DNA from: Massilia terrae
Lineage (GTDB): Bacteria; Pseudomonadota; Gammaproteobacteria; Burkholderiales; Burkholderiaceae_D
Direction of reading: 5' to 3'
Assembly: GCF_024753145.1 (NCBI RefSeq)
Contig: NZ_JANUGU010000006.1
Location: 248,001-312,000 of the forward strand
Length of the DNA stretch: 64,000 nucleotides
The notes under the pieces were generated by a model that worked only from the letters and a program-made list of their open reading frames with translations, did no database searches and was not told where the DNA came from. Positions 29,931 to 41,464 of the stretch are shown one piece after another. A program made the translations under genes and the position numbers. Every line of letters begins with the position of its first letter. The first letter of the stretch is position 1.

Positions 29931-32036
29931 ATGAAGACGATTCTCCAGTCGGAATCCAGCGAGTGCGGTTTGGCCTGCCTGGCGATGATCGCCTGCCACT
30001 ACGGCCACAACGTCGAGCTGTCCGAGCTGCGCCAGCGTTTCTCGGTCAGCCTCAAGGGCGTCACCCTGCCCAACCTGATCCGCTACGCTGCTTCCCTGCA
30101 CCTGTCGGCGCGGCCCCTGCGGCTTGACCTCGACAGCCTGGGCGAACTGCAACTGCCCTGCATCGTCCACTGGAACCTCAACCACTTCGTCGTCCTGCGC
30201 AAGGTGAGCACGCGCTGGCGCGGCGGCACCGTGGTCACCATCATCGACCCGGCCTCGGGCGAGCAGAAGATGACGCTGGACGAGTTCTCGCGCTCCTTCA
30301 CCGGCATCGCGCTCGAACTCGCGCCCACGCCAGAATTCGAGGTGCGCGAAGAAGCGCGGCGCGTGTCGATCCGCCAGCTCACCGGCGAGATCAAGGGCCT
30401 GCGCGGCGCGGTGGCGCAAGTGCTGGCGCTGGCGTTCGCGCTCGAAGTGTTCGCGCTGGTGCAGCCGCTGTTCAACCAGTTCGCGCTCGACTACGTGATC
30501 GTCAGCGGCGACATGGAGCTGATGCTGGTGCTGGTGCTCGGCTTCGCGCTGGTGCTCGTCACGCGCTCCGCGATCGACCTCGCGCGCAGCTGGGTGCTGA
30601 TGCGCTGGGGGATGCAGGTCAGCCTGCAATGGTCGCTGCGCCTGTTCAGCCACCTGACGCGGCTGCCGATGTCCTACTTCGAAAAGCGCCACCTCGGCGA
30701 CGTCGTGTCGCGCTTCGGCAGCATCGGCTCGATCCAGAGCACGCTTACCAGCCTGTTCGTCGAGACCGTTCTCGATGGCCTGATGGCGGTGCTGGCGCTC
30801 GGCATGATGCTGGTCTACAGCCAGGCGCTGGCGCTGGTGGTCGTGCTCGCGGTGGTGGCGTATGCGCTGCTGCGCTGGCTGTTCTACGGACCGCTGCGCG
30901 ACGCGTCGAAGGAGCGGCTGGTGCTGGCGGCGAAGGAGAACACGCACTTCCTCGAAACCGTGCGCGCGATGAGCACCCTGAAGCTGTTCGGCCGCGAAGC
31001 CGAGCGCCGCGCGACCTGGCAGAACCTCAAGGTCGACGTCAACAACCGCGACATCCGCACGCAGAAGCTGACCATCGTGTTCCGCATGCTGAACACTGCG
31101 ATCTCGGGCGCGCAGACGCTGGTCGTGTTCTACATCGGCGCCGCGCTGGTGACGCGCAATGTGCTCACGGTCGGCATGCTGATGGCCTTCATCAGCTATG
31201 CGTCGACATTTTCATCGCGCCTGTTCAATGTGATCGACGTGCTGGTCAACGTGAAGATGCTCGGCCTGCACGCGGAGCGGCTGGGCGATATCGTCGGCAC
31301 GCCGGCGGAGGCCGAGCCGCCGATGGAGACTGACCTGCGCCGCATCGCGCCCGCCATCAGCCTGCGCGGCGTGAAGTTCCGGTATGGCGATGCGGAGCCG
31401 TGGGTGCTGAACGGCGTGGACCTGGAGATCCCGGCAGGCGAAAACGTCGCGCTGGCGGGAGGCAGCGGATGCGGCAAGACCACGCTGTGCAAGATCATGG
31501 TCGGCTTGCTCGAACCGGTCGAAGGCGAGGTGCTGGTGGGCGGCATTCCTGTGCGCCAGCTGGGGCTGCGCAGCTACCGGCAGATGATCGGCACGGTGAT
31601 GCAGGACGATGTGCTGCTGGCCGGGTCGATCCTTGAGAACATCTGCTTCTTCGACGTGGCGCCGGACCTGGAGCGTGTGGAGCAGTGTGCGCGGCTGGCC
31701 GCGGTGCACGAGGAGATCGCGGCGATGCCGATGGGGTACCAGACGCTGGTGGGCGAGATGGGCAGCAGCCTGTCGGGCGGGCAGAAGCAGCGCGTGCTGC
31801 TGGCGCGCGCGCTGTACAAGCAGCCGATGGTGCTGGCGCTGGACGAAGCGACCAGCCACCTGGACCTGGCCAACGAGCGCAAGGTCAATCATGCGCTGGC
31901 GGGACTGGAGCTGACGCGGATCTCGGTGGCGCACCGGCCGGATACGATACGTGCGGCGCGGCGGGTGGTGACGCTGGCGGGTGGGGTCATCGTGAGCGAC
32001 ATGGAGCAGGTGCCGCGGGTGACCGTGGCGGCGTAA
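29931..32036 (+). CDS. Bifunctional C39-peptidase ABC exporter (LanT-type)
   Basis: This 701-residue peptidase-containing ABC transporter cleaves GG-type leaders and exports the product. The C39 domain carries catalytic Cys12 (SECGLACLAMI), His85 (WNLNHFVVL) and Asp106 (IIDPASG), with the oxyanion Gln6. Six membrane helices follow (about 150-430). The ATPase domain has Walker A GGSGCGKTT near 510, signature LSGGQKQR near 614 and Walker B MVLALDEATSHLD near 633. The ATG at 29931 is preferred; an in-frame GTG at 29922 would add three residues. It runs convergent to the hlyD-lanB-lanC-lanA unit and is the obvious processing exporter for the lanA peptide, whose leader ends in GG. Confidence 0.93.
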   Translation: MKTILQSESSECGLACLAMIACHYGHNVELSELRQRFSVSLKGVTLPNLIRYAASLHLSARPLRLDLDSLGELQLPCIVHWNLNHFVVLRKVSTRWRGGTVVTIIDPASGEQKMTLDEFSRSFTGIALELAPTPEFEVREEARRVSIRQLTGEIKGLRGAVAQVLALAFALEVFALVQPLFNQFALDYVIVSGDMELMLVLVLGFALVLVTRSAIDLARSWVLMRWGMQVSLQWSLRLFSHLTRLPMSYFEKRHLGDVVSRFGSIGSIQSTLTSLFVETVLDGLMAVLALGMMLVYSQALALVVVLAVVAYALLRWLFYGPLRDASKERLVLAAKENTHFLETVRAMSTLKLFGREAERRATWQNLKVDVNNRDIRTQKLTIVFRMLNTAISGAQTLVVFYIGAALVTRNVLTVGMLMAFISYASTFSSRLFNVIDVLVNVKMLGLHAERLGDIVGTPAEAEPPMETDLRRIAPAISLRGVKFRYGDAEPWVLNGVDLEIPAGENVALAGGSGCGKTTLCKIMVGLLEPVEGEVLVGGIPVRQLGLRSYRQMIGTVMQDDVLLAGSILENICFFDVAPDLERVEQCARLAAVHEEIAAMPMGYQTLVGEMGSSLSGGQKQRVLLARALYKQPMVLALDEATSHLDLANERKVNHALAGLELTRISVAHRPDTIRAARRVVTLAGGVIVSDMEQVPRVTVAA

Positions 32037-32045
32037 GCCTTACTA

Positions 32046-32151
32046 CCATCGTCGTCCTCGCGAAGGAGAGGACCCATGGAACGCTTGCAGGTGACGCTGT
32101 TGCCGCGGGCCGGTGCACTCGGCATGGGTCTCCGCTGCGCGGAGACGACGG
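32046..32151. repeat. REP/BIME-like element 7 (degenerate)
   Basis: CGTCGTCCTCGCGAAGGAGAGGAC and GGTCTCCGCTGCGCGGAGAC palindromes face each other, with CCCATGGAACG / GGCATGGGT inner edges like elements 3 and 4. It lies between the convergent exporter and hlyD genes. Confidence 0.7.
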
Positions 32152-32179
32152 CTCATAAGTTGGTGGTGAGGGCGTTGGT

Positions 32180-33493
32180 TCATAGATGCCCAACCGTCGC
32201 CAGCGCCGGCTGCAGCACCCACTGCCAGATCCGCCGCCGGTCCTCCACGATATCCGCATCCAGCGCCATTCCCGGCGTCAGCGGCCGCGCCTTGCCCTCG
32301 GTTTCGATGCTCTGCCGCGCCAGCCGCACGCGCACCCGGAACAACCCCTCCTTCCCGGTATAGCCCTGCACCGTCTGCTGCAGGTCGTCGACGATCACGC
32401 TGGCGAGATTGGGCGGCAGCTCGCCCGGCGTGAACGGCGTGGCGCTGACGTCGACCACGCGCCCCGGATGCAGCCCGTACATCTGGTAGGGAAAGGCTTT
32501 GTAGCGGATCAGCACATCCTGCCCCGCCGCGATGAAGCCCGCCATTTTGCTGGGCACGAACAGCTGCGCCTCCAGCTCCGGCGCCGCCGCGTCGCGTCTG
32601 GCCGCTGGAATCAGCGTGGCGATGGTCTGCGCAGCATTCACCGACTGCCCGACCTGGAAGCCGATCGCCGTCACCGTCCCGGCCTTGGGCGCGGTGACGA
32701 GGGTGGTGCGGCGCACCGAGTTCTCCGCGATCTCCTGGTCCACGCCGGCGCGCGCATTGTCGATCTGCGTGAGGTCGCTGGCCAGTTTGTTCGCGAGCGC
32801 GTCGCGTTCGGCGCGCAGGCTGAGCGTGGATGCCTCCAGCTGAAGCCTGGTCCGCTGCAGGCTCGCGAGGCGCGAGGCGACGTCCAGCAGCTCTTCCTGC
32901 TTCTGCCGGCTCTGCGCGGATGACACGAAGCCGCCGGACTGCAGCGTTTCGAACTGCTTCAGGCTTGCGCGCGCGAGATCCTGGCGGCGCTGCGCGATAT
33001 CGAGCTCCTGTTCGAGCTGGTGGCGCTCGGTGTCGGCGTTGCGCAGCTTCTCGTCCAGCTCGCGGCGCTTTTCATCGGTCTGCTGGATGCGCAGGCGGCG
33101 CTCCTCGGCCAGCGCCTGGCGCCGCACTTCGAGCTGCTGCGCCACCAGCGCGGTCAGCTCGCCGCCGACGCCCTGCCTTTCGGTGGACAGGTCGAACAGC
33201 ACTTCGCCTTCCTTCACCCATTGGCCTTCGCTGACCCGGCTGCGCACCAGCACGCCCGCGCCTGGCGCGGTGATGCCCACGCTGCCGGCCACCGGCACCA
33301 CCAGGCCGGCGACGCGCGCCTTCTTGGTCACCGAGCCGAATGCGATGAACAGCGCCAGCGCGGCTGCGAGCGCCAGTGCAGTCGCCACGATCAACATGCC
33401 GGAAATCGGCTGGTCGAGCCGGATCGCACCAATAGCCTGCGCGCTGCGCGCCTGGACGACTTCGGACCGGAAGAGCGCTTGCTGCTCCATCAT
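32180..33493 (-). CDS. HlyD-family membrane fusion protein of the lanthipeptide exporter
   Basis: The 437-residue periplasmic adaptor has one N-terminal membrane helix (about residues 32-54), a lipoyl-like half (VKEGEVLFDLSTERQGVG), a long coiled coil of about 130 residues, the second lipoyl half (APKAGTVTAIGFQVGQSV) and a beta-barrel. It is the bacteriocin-secretion type of adaptor that pairs with C39-peptidase ABC exporters. The ATG at 33493 overlaps the stop of lanB as TGATG, so it is translationally coupled to lanB. A linked TolC-like outer-membrane partner is not present in the window. Confidence 0.92.
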   Translation of the reverse strand: MMEQQALFRSEVVQARSAQAIGAIRLDQPISGMLIVATALALAAALALFIAFGSVTKKARVAGLVVPVAGSVGITAPGAGVLVRSRVSEGQWVKEGEVLFDLSTERQGVGGELTALVAQQLEVRRQALAEERRLRIQQTDEKRRELDEKLRNADTERHQLEQELDIAQRRQDLARASLKQFETLQSGGFVSSAQSRQKQEELLDVASRLASLQRTRLQLEASTLSLRAERDALANKLASDLTQIDNARAGVDQEIAENSVRRTTLVTAPKAGTVTAIGFQVGQSVNAAQTIATLIPAARRDAAAPELEAQLFVPSKMAGFIAAGQDVLIRYKAFPYQMYGLHPGRVVDVSATPFTPGELPPNLASVIVDDLQQTVQGYTGKEGLFRVRVRLARQSIETEGKARPLTPGMALDADIVEDRRRIWQWVLQPALATVGHL

Positions 33494-36400
33494 CACTCCA
33501 TCGCCGCCAGCGCGCGATAGCTGCGCGCGAGGAAATCGTAGACCACCACTTCGAACTCGCGGTTCTGCGCCATGAACAGGCGGTTGCAGAGCATGTGGAC
33601 GTGGCTTGATACGATGGAAAGCTGCGCATCCGCGGCCAGCAGCGGCGCCGCCAGCGCGCTGCGACGCGCCGACACGCCATCGAGCAGGTTCCAGAGTTCG
33701 CGGGACCAGACGGGCGCCTGCGCGTCACGCCGCAGGCATGCCAGCATCTCGCGCGCATGGCGCCGGTACAGGTCTCCCAGCGCGGCTTGCTGCGACTTGG
33801 CCAGCTTGAATTCGTCGCGGTAGCCGGCCGCCAGCTTCTCCGCCAGCGCGAGCTTCCGCGACGGGTGCATGCCGAAGTCGCGCAGCAGCGCATCGATCGC
33901 CAGTAGCGCCACCTGCCAGCGCGGCGCCGTCTCCTCGCCTGCCAGGATCGCCGCCGCAAGTTCGCTGTCGATGCAGAACAGCGCTTCGCTGGCGCCGATG
34001 TGTTCACGGCCGCCGTAGCGAATCGTCTCGCGTTCGTAGGCAGCGAACTCGAAGCGCGCGATCCGGCCGCGTCCGCGCAGCCGCTCGGCCAGCTGTACCA
34101 GCTGCGCCAGCAGCGCGCCATCGTGGCCGGCGCGCGGGAACACGCGCAGCCGCAGGTGCCAGCCGGGATCGGCGTAGCGGATGAAGAACCAGTCATTGGC
34201 CGCGCCAAGCTTTCGCTGCTGCGCGGCCCACGCGGCCAGCTCCGGCAGCACGCATTTGTCGAGCGTCTCCTGGCCGCCGTACAGCTTCACGTACAAGGCT
34301 TCGGCGAACGGAACCTGCTCGAGATCGCGCGCGAACGCGGGCTGGCGTACCGGTGCGGGGGAGGGGCGGTACAGGGGCACCACCAGCTCGTGGCGCCAGG
34401 CCGGATCGGCGTCCGCCATATCGTCGAGCACTTCGGCCAGCAGCAGGTCCTGTCCCTTCTTGGTCGCGCGCAGCAGCTGCAGGATGTCGATCGGGTCGTC
34501 GAGGTCGAGCACGAGGCGGTTGTCGCCTTCGACCAGCTCGACGTGGCGCGGCACGCGCCGTTCGGCCACCAATGCGCGCAGCGCCGGAGCGCCGTCTTGC
34601 AAGGCCGGGAACGATGCTTTCGCGATGCGCCAGCGCGCCGGTGCGATCACGATGGATTCGAAGCGGAGCCGCGGCAGGTAGTCGAACTGCTTGAACAGTT
34701 CGCCCCATGCCAGCTTCGGCACGCGCATGCCGTGCGAGCGCAGCGCGCACAGGAAGCGGTACACGGGCGGGTTGAACGGATCGGCCGCGTTGTGGGCCGA
34801 GGTGAGGTGCGGTATCACGCGCTTGCGCAAGCGCCGCGACCACAGTTGGATGTCCTTGCCGGTCACGGCGATCATCAGGTCCGACACCGGCAGTTCGCAC
34901 GCGCCGCCTTCGATGGCGGGATCGGCGATGTTAATGCGCCAGCTCCACAGCGGTGTGCGCGACAACAGGTTGACGGCGCGCGCCTGCGCCAGGAAGCCGA
35001 TTTCGGCGTGCAGCACGTCGTCGCCGTCGCCGTTCTCGACCTGGCGGACGAAGGCGCGCGACGCTTCCACGATGCGTTCCTCGCCGTGGCCGAAGCGCGA
35101 GAACCAGTTGATGGCGCCATCCGGATCGATGCCGTCGAGCGCGATGGCGCGCTCGCCGCCCATCATCGGAAAGTGCAGCACCATCGCCATGCCGCTGCCG
35201 CCGTGGCCCTCGCGGGTGAGTGGCAGGCTGGCCGCGTCATCGCGTGTGATCCGGATTTCGGGCGCGGTCAGCAGCGCGGGGTCGTGCTGGACCAGGGCCA
35301 GCAGGTGCCGGTCCAGCGGCGACAGCGCCGCCTGCGCGCGCGGCGCCGGGCCCGCGATGCCCAGCCCGGCCAGCAGCTTGTCGGACATGACCGTGTGCCC
35401 GTAGCCGACGCCGCATTCGGGATCCAGCGCTTCCATCAGCGGAACCATGCCGTTGCCGTAGCGCTGGACGAAGGCGTCGCAGAAGCTGTCGAGCGGGCCG
35501 TGGCGCACGCTGAAGCGGTCCATCAGCCAGTCGAGCGCCAGCGTGGCGGCGTCGACCAAAGCCGCATCGACCGCCATCGAGGGATCGCGGCGGAAGGCAT
35601 CCACCTGCAGCGACAGGCCAAGCGGATCGGCGCCGCTGAAGTCGCGGATCGCGCGGTCGAAGTGCATATAGTGTTCGAGCGCGTGTTCGGCAGGGATCGC
35701 GCGCAGGCCTTCGCCGAGGTGCGCCAGCCGCGCGCCGTCGCCCGTGTGCGCAGGATGCTGCGACAGGGCCGCCGCCAGCGCGGCGGAGGGCGCGGCATTC
35801 AGCGGATCCGGCGCCAGCGCCGGCAGCAGCACCCTGGCCGCGACCATGTCATCGAGCAGCCCGGGCAGGTCGATGTCCTCTTCACGCGCCAGTTCGTCGA
35901 CCAGCGCGGCGATGGCGGCAGGATCGAGCCGGCGCTCGCCCATCCGTTCGAGCAGCGCGTCGACCAGCGGATGGCTGTCGATCTCGCCGATCTGGTAGGC
36001 GCGGTCGGCGCGGCCCCTGTGGGTCCAGTCGACGAAGCGAAAGCCATCCCCGGCGCGATACAGCGAGGCGTTGACGGCGTAGCGCAGGGCCGGATCGGCC
36101 GCCGGATTATGCAATTTTTCGCATAATGTGCACATGGCTTCGCCGTCGATGCGGACCGCGCGCTCGACTGGCGCGCGCGCCGCCGCGTCGTCCAGCGTCC
36201 ACCCGGCGCGATGCTCAAGCGGCGCATAGCTCACCGTCGAGAACACGCCGAACGGCGTCGCACGGAAGCACATCCGGTTCAGGTAGCGCTCGAACGCGGC
36301 CAGCATCTTGCGGTCGACCGCGCCGCGCAGGCGCCAGTCCCAGCGCTTGAGGCGCGCATGGAAGCTGGGGCTGGCGATGTAGACCGCCTCCGCGACCAGC

Positions 36401-36558
36401 GGGCGGCGGAACAGTGCGCGCGCGCTGTCGGCGCGGCGCTGCCAGGGATCGCCTTCGCCGCTGGCCGATGCCGCGTGCGCCAGCCATTCCTGCATCGGCA
36501 GCGCCGGGGTGCGCACCACCGCGAAGCCGGCATGCTGGAGCGGGCGCGGCGCGTCCAT
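33493..36558 (-). CDS. Class I lanthipeptide dehydratase (LanB)
   Basis: This 1021-residue full-length LanB has an N-terminal glutamylation domain (about residues 20-700; KRWDWRLRGAVDRKMLAAFE, YLNRMCFRATPFGVF) and a C-terminal SpaB_C / thiopeptide-type elimination domain (about 740-1010; FFIRYADPGWHLRLRVF near 790-806). Family enzymes use glutamyl-tRNA to activate Ser and Thr of the precursor and then eliminate glutamate to give Dha and Dhb. Both activities are in one chain, unlike split-LanB systems. The ATG at 36558 begins 2 nt after the lanC stop; the longer frame to 36882 runs into lanC and is rejected. Its likely substrate is the peptide encoded at 37868-38074. Confidence 0.95.
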   Translation of the reverse strand: MDAPRPLQHAGFAVVRTPALPMQEWLAHAASASGEGDPWQRRADSARALFRRPLVAEAVYIASPSFHARLKRWDWRLRGAVDRKMLAAFERYLNRMCFRATPFGVFSTVSYAPLEHRAGWTLDDAAARAPVERAVRIDGEAMCTLCEKLHNPAADPALRYAVNASLYRAGDGFRFVDWTHRGRADRAYQIGEIDSHPLVDALLERMGERRLDPAAIAALVDELAREEDIDLPGLLDDMVAARVLLPALAPDPLNAAPSAALAAALSQHPAHTGDGARLAHLGEGLRAIPAEHALEHYMHFDRAIRDFSGADPLGLSLQVDAFRRDPSMAVDAALVDAATLALDWLMDRFSVRHGPLDSFCDAFVQRYGNGMVPLMEALDPECGVGYGHTVMSDKLLAGLGIAGPAPRAQAALSPLDRHLLALVQHDPALLTAPEIRITRDDAASLPLTREGHGGSGMAMVLHFPMMGGERAIALDGIDPDGAINWFSRFGHGEERIVEASRAFVRQVENGDGDDVLHAEIGFLAQARAVNLLSRTPLWSWRINIADPAIEGGACELPVSDLMIAVTGKDIQLWSRRLRKRVIPHLTSAHNAADPFNPPVYRFLCALRSHGMRVPKLAWGELFKQFDYLPRLRFESIVIAPARWRIAKASFPALQDGAPALRALVAERRVPRHVELVEGDNRLVLDLDDPIDILQLLRATKKGQDLLLAEVLDDMADADPAWRHELVVPLYRPSPAPVRQPAFARDLEQVPFAEALYVKLYGGQETLDKCVLPELAAWAAQQRKLGAANDWFFIRYADPGWHLRLRVFPRAGHDGALLAQLVQLAERLRGRGRIARFEFAAYERETIRYGGREHIGASEALFCIDSELAAAILAGEETAPRWQVALLAIDALLRDFGMHPSRKLALAEKLAAGYRDEFKLAKSQQAALGDLYRRHAREMLACLRRDAQAPVWSRELWNLLDGVSARRSALAAPLLAADAQLSIVSSHVHMLCNRLFMAQNREFEVVVYDFLARSYRALAAME

Positions 36559-36560
36559 GA

Positions 36561-37763
36561 TCAGGCCGGGGTGAGCATGCACAGGTTCCACGGGCGGCCG
36601 CGCGCGCGCTGGCCGAGCGAGGATTCGGCCAGTGCCAGCACGACGCCGGACCAGCCGTCCAGCAGGCCGTAGTTCTGCACGTTGCGCACGGCCCCGACCG
36701 AGCGCGCGAGCGCGGCTTCGAGTTCGGCGGCGAGGTCGCGCGCGGCGAGCGAATCCAGTCCGTGCGCCAGCAGCCCATCCAGGATGTGCAGCACGCCGGC
36801 CCTGCCGTGGCAGAGCGCGTCGTCGGCCAGCTGCCAGCTGGCGGCCGGCTGTTCGACGCGCCGCCCGGCCAGCGCGCGCCACCAGCTCGCCAGCGCGACT
36901 TCGCCGTTGGTGCCCGCCGCCACCGACAGCACGGCGGCGATGCCCAGGTCACCGTAGCACCACGCGAGGCGCGACGATTCGTGCGGGCGGCTGGTGACCG
37001 AAGCGAAGCGCGAATGCTGCAACGACAGGTCTTGGTGCGCGCGCAGCCAGCACAGGCTCTGGTCCAGCAGCTGCGCCGTGTCGCCGGTGCCGATGCCGAG
37101 CCGCAGCGCGTGCGCCAGCAGGCCAATCACGCCGGGCACGCCGTGGGCGACGCCGAGATCGTAGCCGGGGCGCGCCGGAACGCCGGCCGGCGCGCGCCAG
37201 GCGCAGTGGCTGGCGTCGCGTTCGGCGCTGTCGCGCAGGCCCAGTTCCGCAGCGGCGTAGATGCGGCGCGCGGCGCCGGTATCCGTGCGCACCAGCGCGT
37301 AGGCACCGATGCCGCATTGCCCGCTGATCAGGTCGAAATGCTGGCGCGGGTGCGCGGCGCCGGCCAGCACCTCGTCCATGTCGGTGACGAACTCGCGTAC
37401 GGCGTCTTCGTGCTCGCCCAGCAGTGATGGATCGACCGCGCGCACGTACTCCAGCGCGTACAGTACGCCGACCACGCCCGACCACAGCCCGGCGTCCAGC
37501 GCGCAATCGCCCAGCGCATCGGCGATTGCGCCGGCCAGCCGCGTCACGCGCGTGCGGCGTTGCGGCGACGGCAGCAGCTGCGCCATGCGGGTGGCCATCA
37601 GCAGCACGCCGGCCATGCCGCGCGCCAGTGTCAGTTCGTGGGGATCGCCGAGCGCCGCGTCGGCGAGGCGCGCTTCGAGGCGTTCAAGCGCGGGATCGAG
37701 CGCGGCGGGCCGGGCCGGATGCGCGGGATCGGGGATAGTCCGGATGGGGGCCAGGAGTGCCAA
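36561..37763 (-). CDS. LanC-like lanthionine cyclase
   Basis: This 400-residue alpha-toroid cyclase has all catalytic zinc-site residues of the NisC family: His207 (AHGVPG), Cys269 (AWCYGDLG), and Cys318-His319 (LCHGRAG). It adds Cys thiols to Dha/Dhb in the precursor to form lanthionine and methyllanthionine rings. Start is TTG 37763, supported by GGAG at 37771-37774; no nearer ATG would keep the N-terminal helices. It is separated from lanA by 104 nt containing a strong hairpin and from lanB by 2 nt. Confidence 0.93.
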   Translation of the reverse strand: MALLAPIRTIPDPAHPARPAALDPALERLEARLADAALGDPHELTLARGMAGVLLMATRMAQLLPSPQRRTRVTRLAGAIADALGDCALDAGLWSGVVGVLYALEYVRAVDPSLLGEHEDAVREFVTDMDEVLAGAAHPRQHFDLISGQCGIGAYALVRTDTGAARRIYAAAELGLRDSAERDASHCAWRAPAGVPARPGYDLGVAHGVPGVIGLLAHALRLGIGTGDTAQLLDQSLCWLRAHQDLSLQHSRFASVTSRPHESSRLAWCYGDLGIAAVLSVAAGTNGEVALASWWRALAGRRVEQPAASWQLADDALCHGRAGVLHILDGLLAHGLDSLAARDLAAELEAALARSVGAVRNVQNYGLLDGWSGVVLALAESSLGQRARGRPWNLCMLTPA

Positions 37764-37781
37764 TCGCGTAGCTCCAGTCGG

Positions 37782-37808
37782 TGGCGCGGCCCTTTTGAGG
37801 CCGCGCCA
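37782..37808 (-). promoter_or_regulatory. Intra-operon hairpin between lanA and lanC
   Basis: A perfect 10-bp stem TGGCGCGGCC / GGCCGCGCCA closes a 7-nt loop, with no T tract on the minus strand. It lies 59 nt after the lanA stop and 18 nt before the lanC start. Such a structure commonly attenuates or stabilises RNA so that the precursor message exceeds the enzyme message; here that role is inferred from position. Confidence 0.7.
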
Positions 37809-37867
37809 TGCAGAGGCAGGAAGGGATTCCCGCCGGGTACGCCTTCAACAGGCGTTCGGTTGGCCGC

Positions 37868-38074
37868 TCAGCAGTTCACCGACAGGCAGCCCTGGGTGGC
37901 CGGCAGCGCGGTCGCGGTCGTGCTTGTCGTGGTGGTCGACGAGGGATCGTCGGTGATGCAGTTCACCGAAAGGCAGCCCTGGGTAGCTGGCAGCGCGCCG
38001 CCGGAGACCGCTTCCATTTCGTCGGCGGAGAGGACGCGCAGCGTTTGCTTGTGCAGTTGGATTTTCTTAGCCAT
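37868..38074 (-). CDS. Class I lanthipeptide precursor with duplicated core module (LanA)
   Basis: The 68-residue peptide starts with a 26-residue leader MAKKIQLHKQTLRVLSADEM... ending AVSGG, the class I leader pattern of LxxxTLRxL with a double-glycine site. The core is ALPATQGCLSVNC (27-39), a linker of Ser, Thr, Asp and Pro (40-55), and an exact repeat ALPATQGCLSVNC (56-68). Each module has Thr-x-x-Cys and Ser-x-x-Cys, fit for one methyllanthionine and one lanthionine ring. Start ATG 38074 follows AAGGGAAG; the longer frame to 38293 lacks leader-like sequence. LanC, LanB, an HlyD adaptor and a C39 exporter are the expected maturation partners. The ring pattern is prediction only. Confidence 0.92.
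   Translation of the reverse strand: MAKKIQLHKQTLRVLSADEMEAVSGGALPATQGCLSVNCITDDPSSTTTTSTTATALPATQGCLSVNC
37871..37909 (-). repeat. LanA core module repeat, C-terminal copy
   Basis: This is the 39-nt unit encoding residues 56-68. It is identical to 37958-37996 at 36 of 39 positions; all three differences are third-position synonymous changes (Pro, Ala and Leu codons). Confidence 0.95.
37958..37996 (-). repeat. LanA core module repeat, N-terminal copy
   Basis: This is the 39-nt unit encoding residues 27-39, directly after the GG cleavage site. It is the partner of 37871-37909 and in the same orientation. Confidence 0.95.
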
Positions 38075-38302
38075 TTTGTTCTTCTTCCCTTCAGGATGAG
38101 CCCAAATTGGGGCAGCCGGTTGGCTGTCCTTACCCAGCTTCAGAAGAAGCAACATCCAGCAGAAGTGTTCCCTGGAGAGGACGATGTCACTTCGCTTGCA
38201 AGCCGCATAAGCAGTCTCCCAAGTCGCCTCGACCTCGAATACTGACTGCACAAATAGTTGACAAAATTGCAGCTTTCGTTTACAAATCACCACCTTTGTT
38301 CC

Positions 38303-38332
38303 AAAAAAAAGGCAGGCCGTGGTGGGCCTGCC
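38303..38332 (-). terminator. Rho-independent terminator after uvrA
   Basis: On the minus strand GGCAGGCC pairs with GGCCTGCC around a 6-nt loop, followed by eight T residues. It isolates uvrA from the lanA unit downstream, so lanA needs its own promoter within 38075-38302. A weak candidate there is TTGTCA plus 17 bp plus TATTCG. Confidence 0.9.
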
Positions 38333-38354
38333 CTGGTCGCGTGGACGCTGCGGC

Positions 38355-41204
<2,850 letters not shown>

Positions 41205-41464
41205 TGATATTTGCAGGCTTTCGATGAGCGGGCCAGGACGGAGAACCCATTACTATAGCTGGTTTTTTTCTCGCTCGTCATTTTGCGAGTCCGTTCCAGA
41301 TGGTGCGCGGCCCGGGCTTTCCAATGGCAAAAGCATCAGGCGGGGTGAAAAAAATCGGCGCTCCCTGCAGGCTTGGGCAAGCGCAAGGAAATGATGCCTT
41401 TTTTGCACTAAATTCGGCTGCGCGGATCTGACGCCAGGCCTGTGCCGCGCGCGACAAAAACCAT

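Noticed and set aside
34000..36126. 708-codon plus-strand frame antisense to lanB
   Set aside because: The minus strand encodes an intact LanB; the antisense product shows no domain and typical shadow composition.
37871..37996. Two short direct repeats as a CRISPR array
   Set aside because: There are only two copies, in frame within the lanA coding sequence, with no cas genes nearby.
37868..38293. Longer 141-residue version of the lanthipeptide precursor
   Set aside because: The 73 extra N-terminal residues lack leader features; the internal ATG at 38074 has a Shine-Dalgarno and starts a canonical class I leader.
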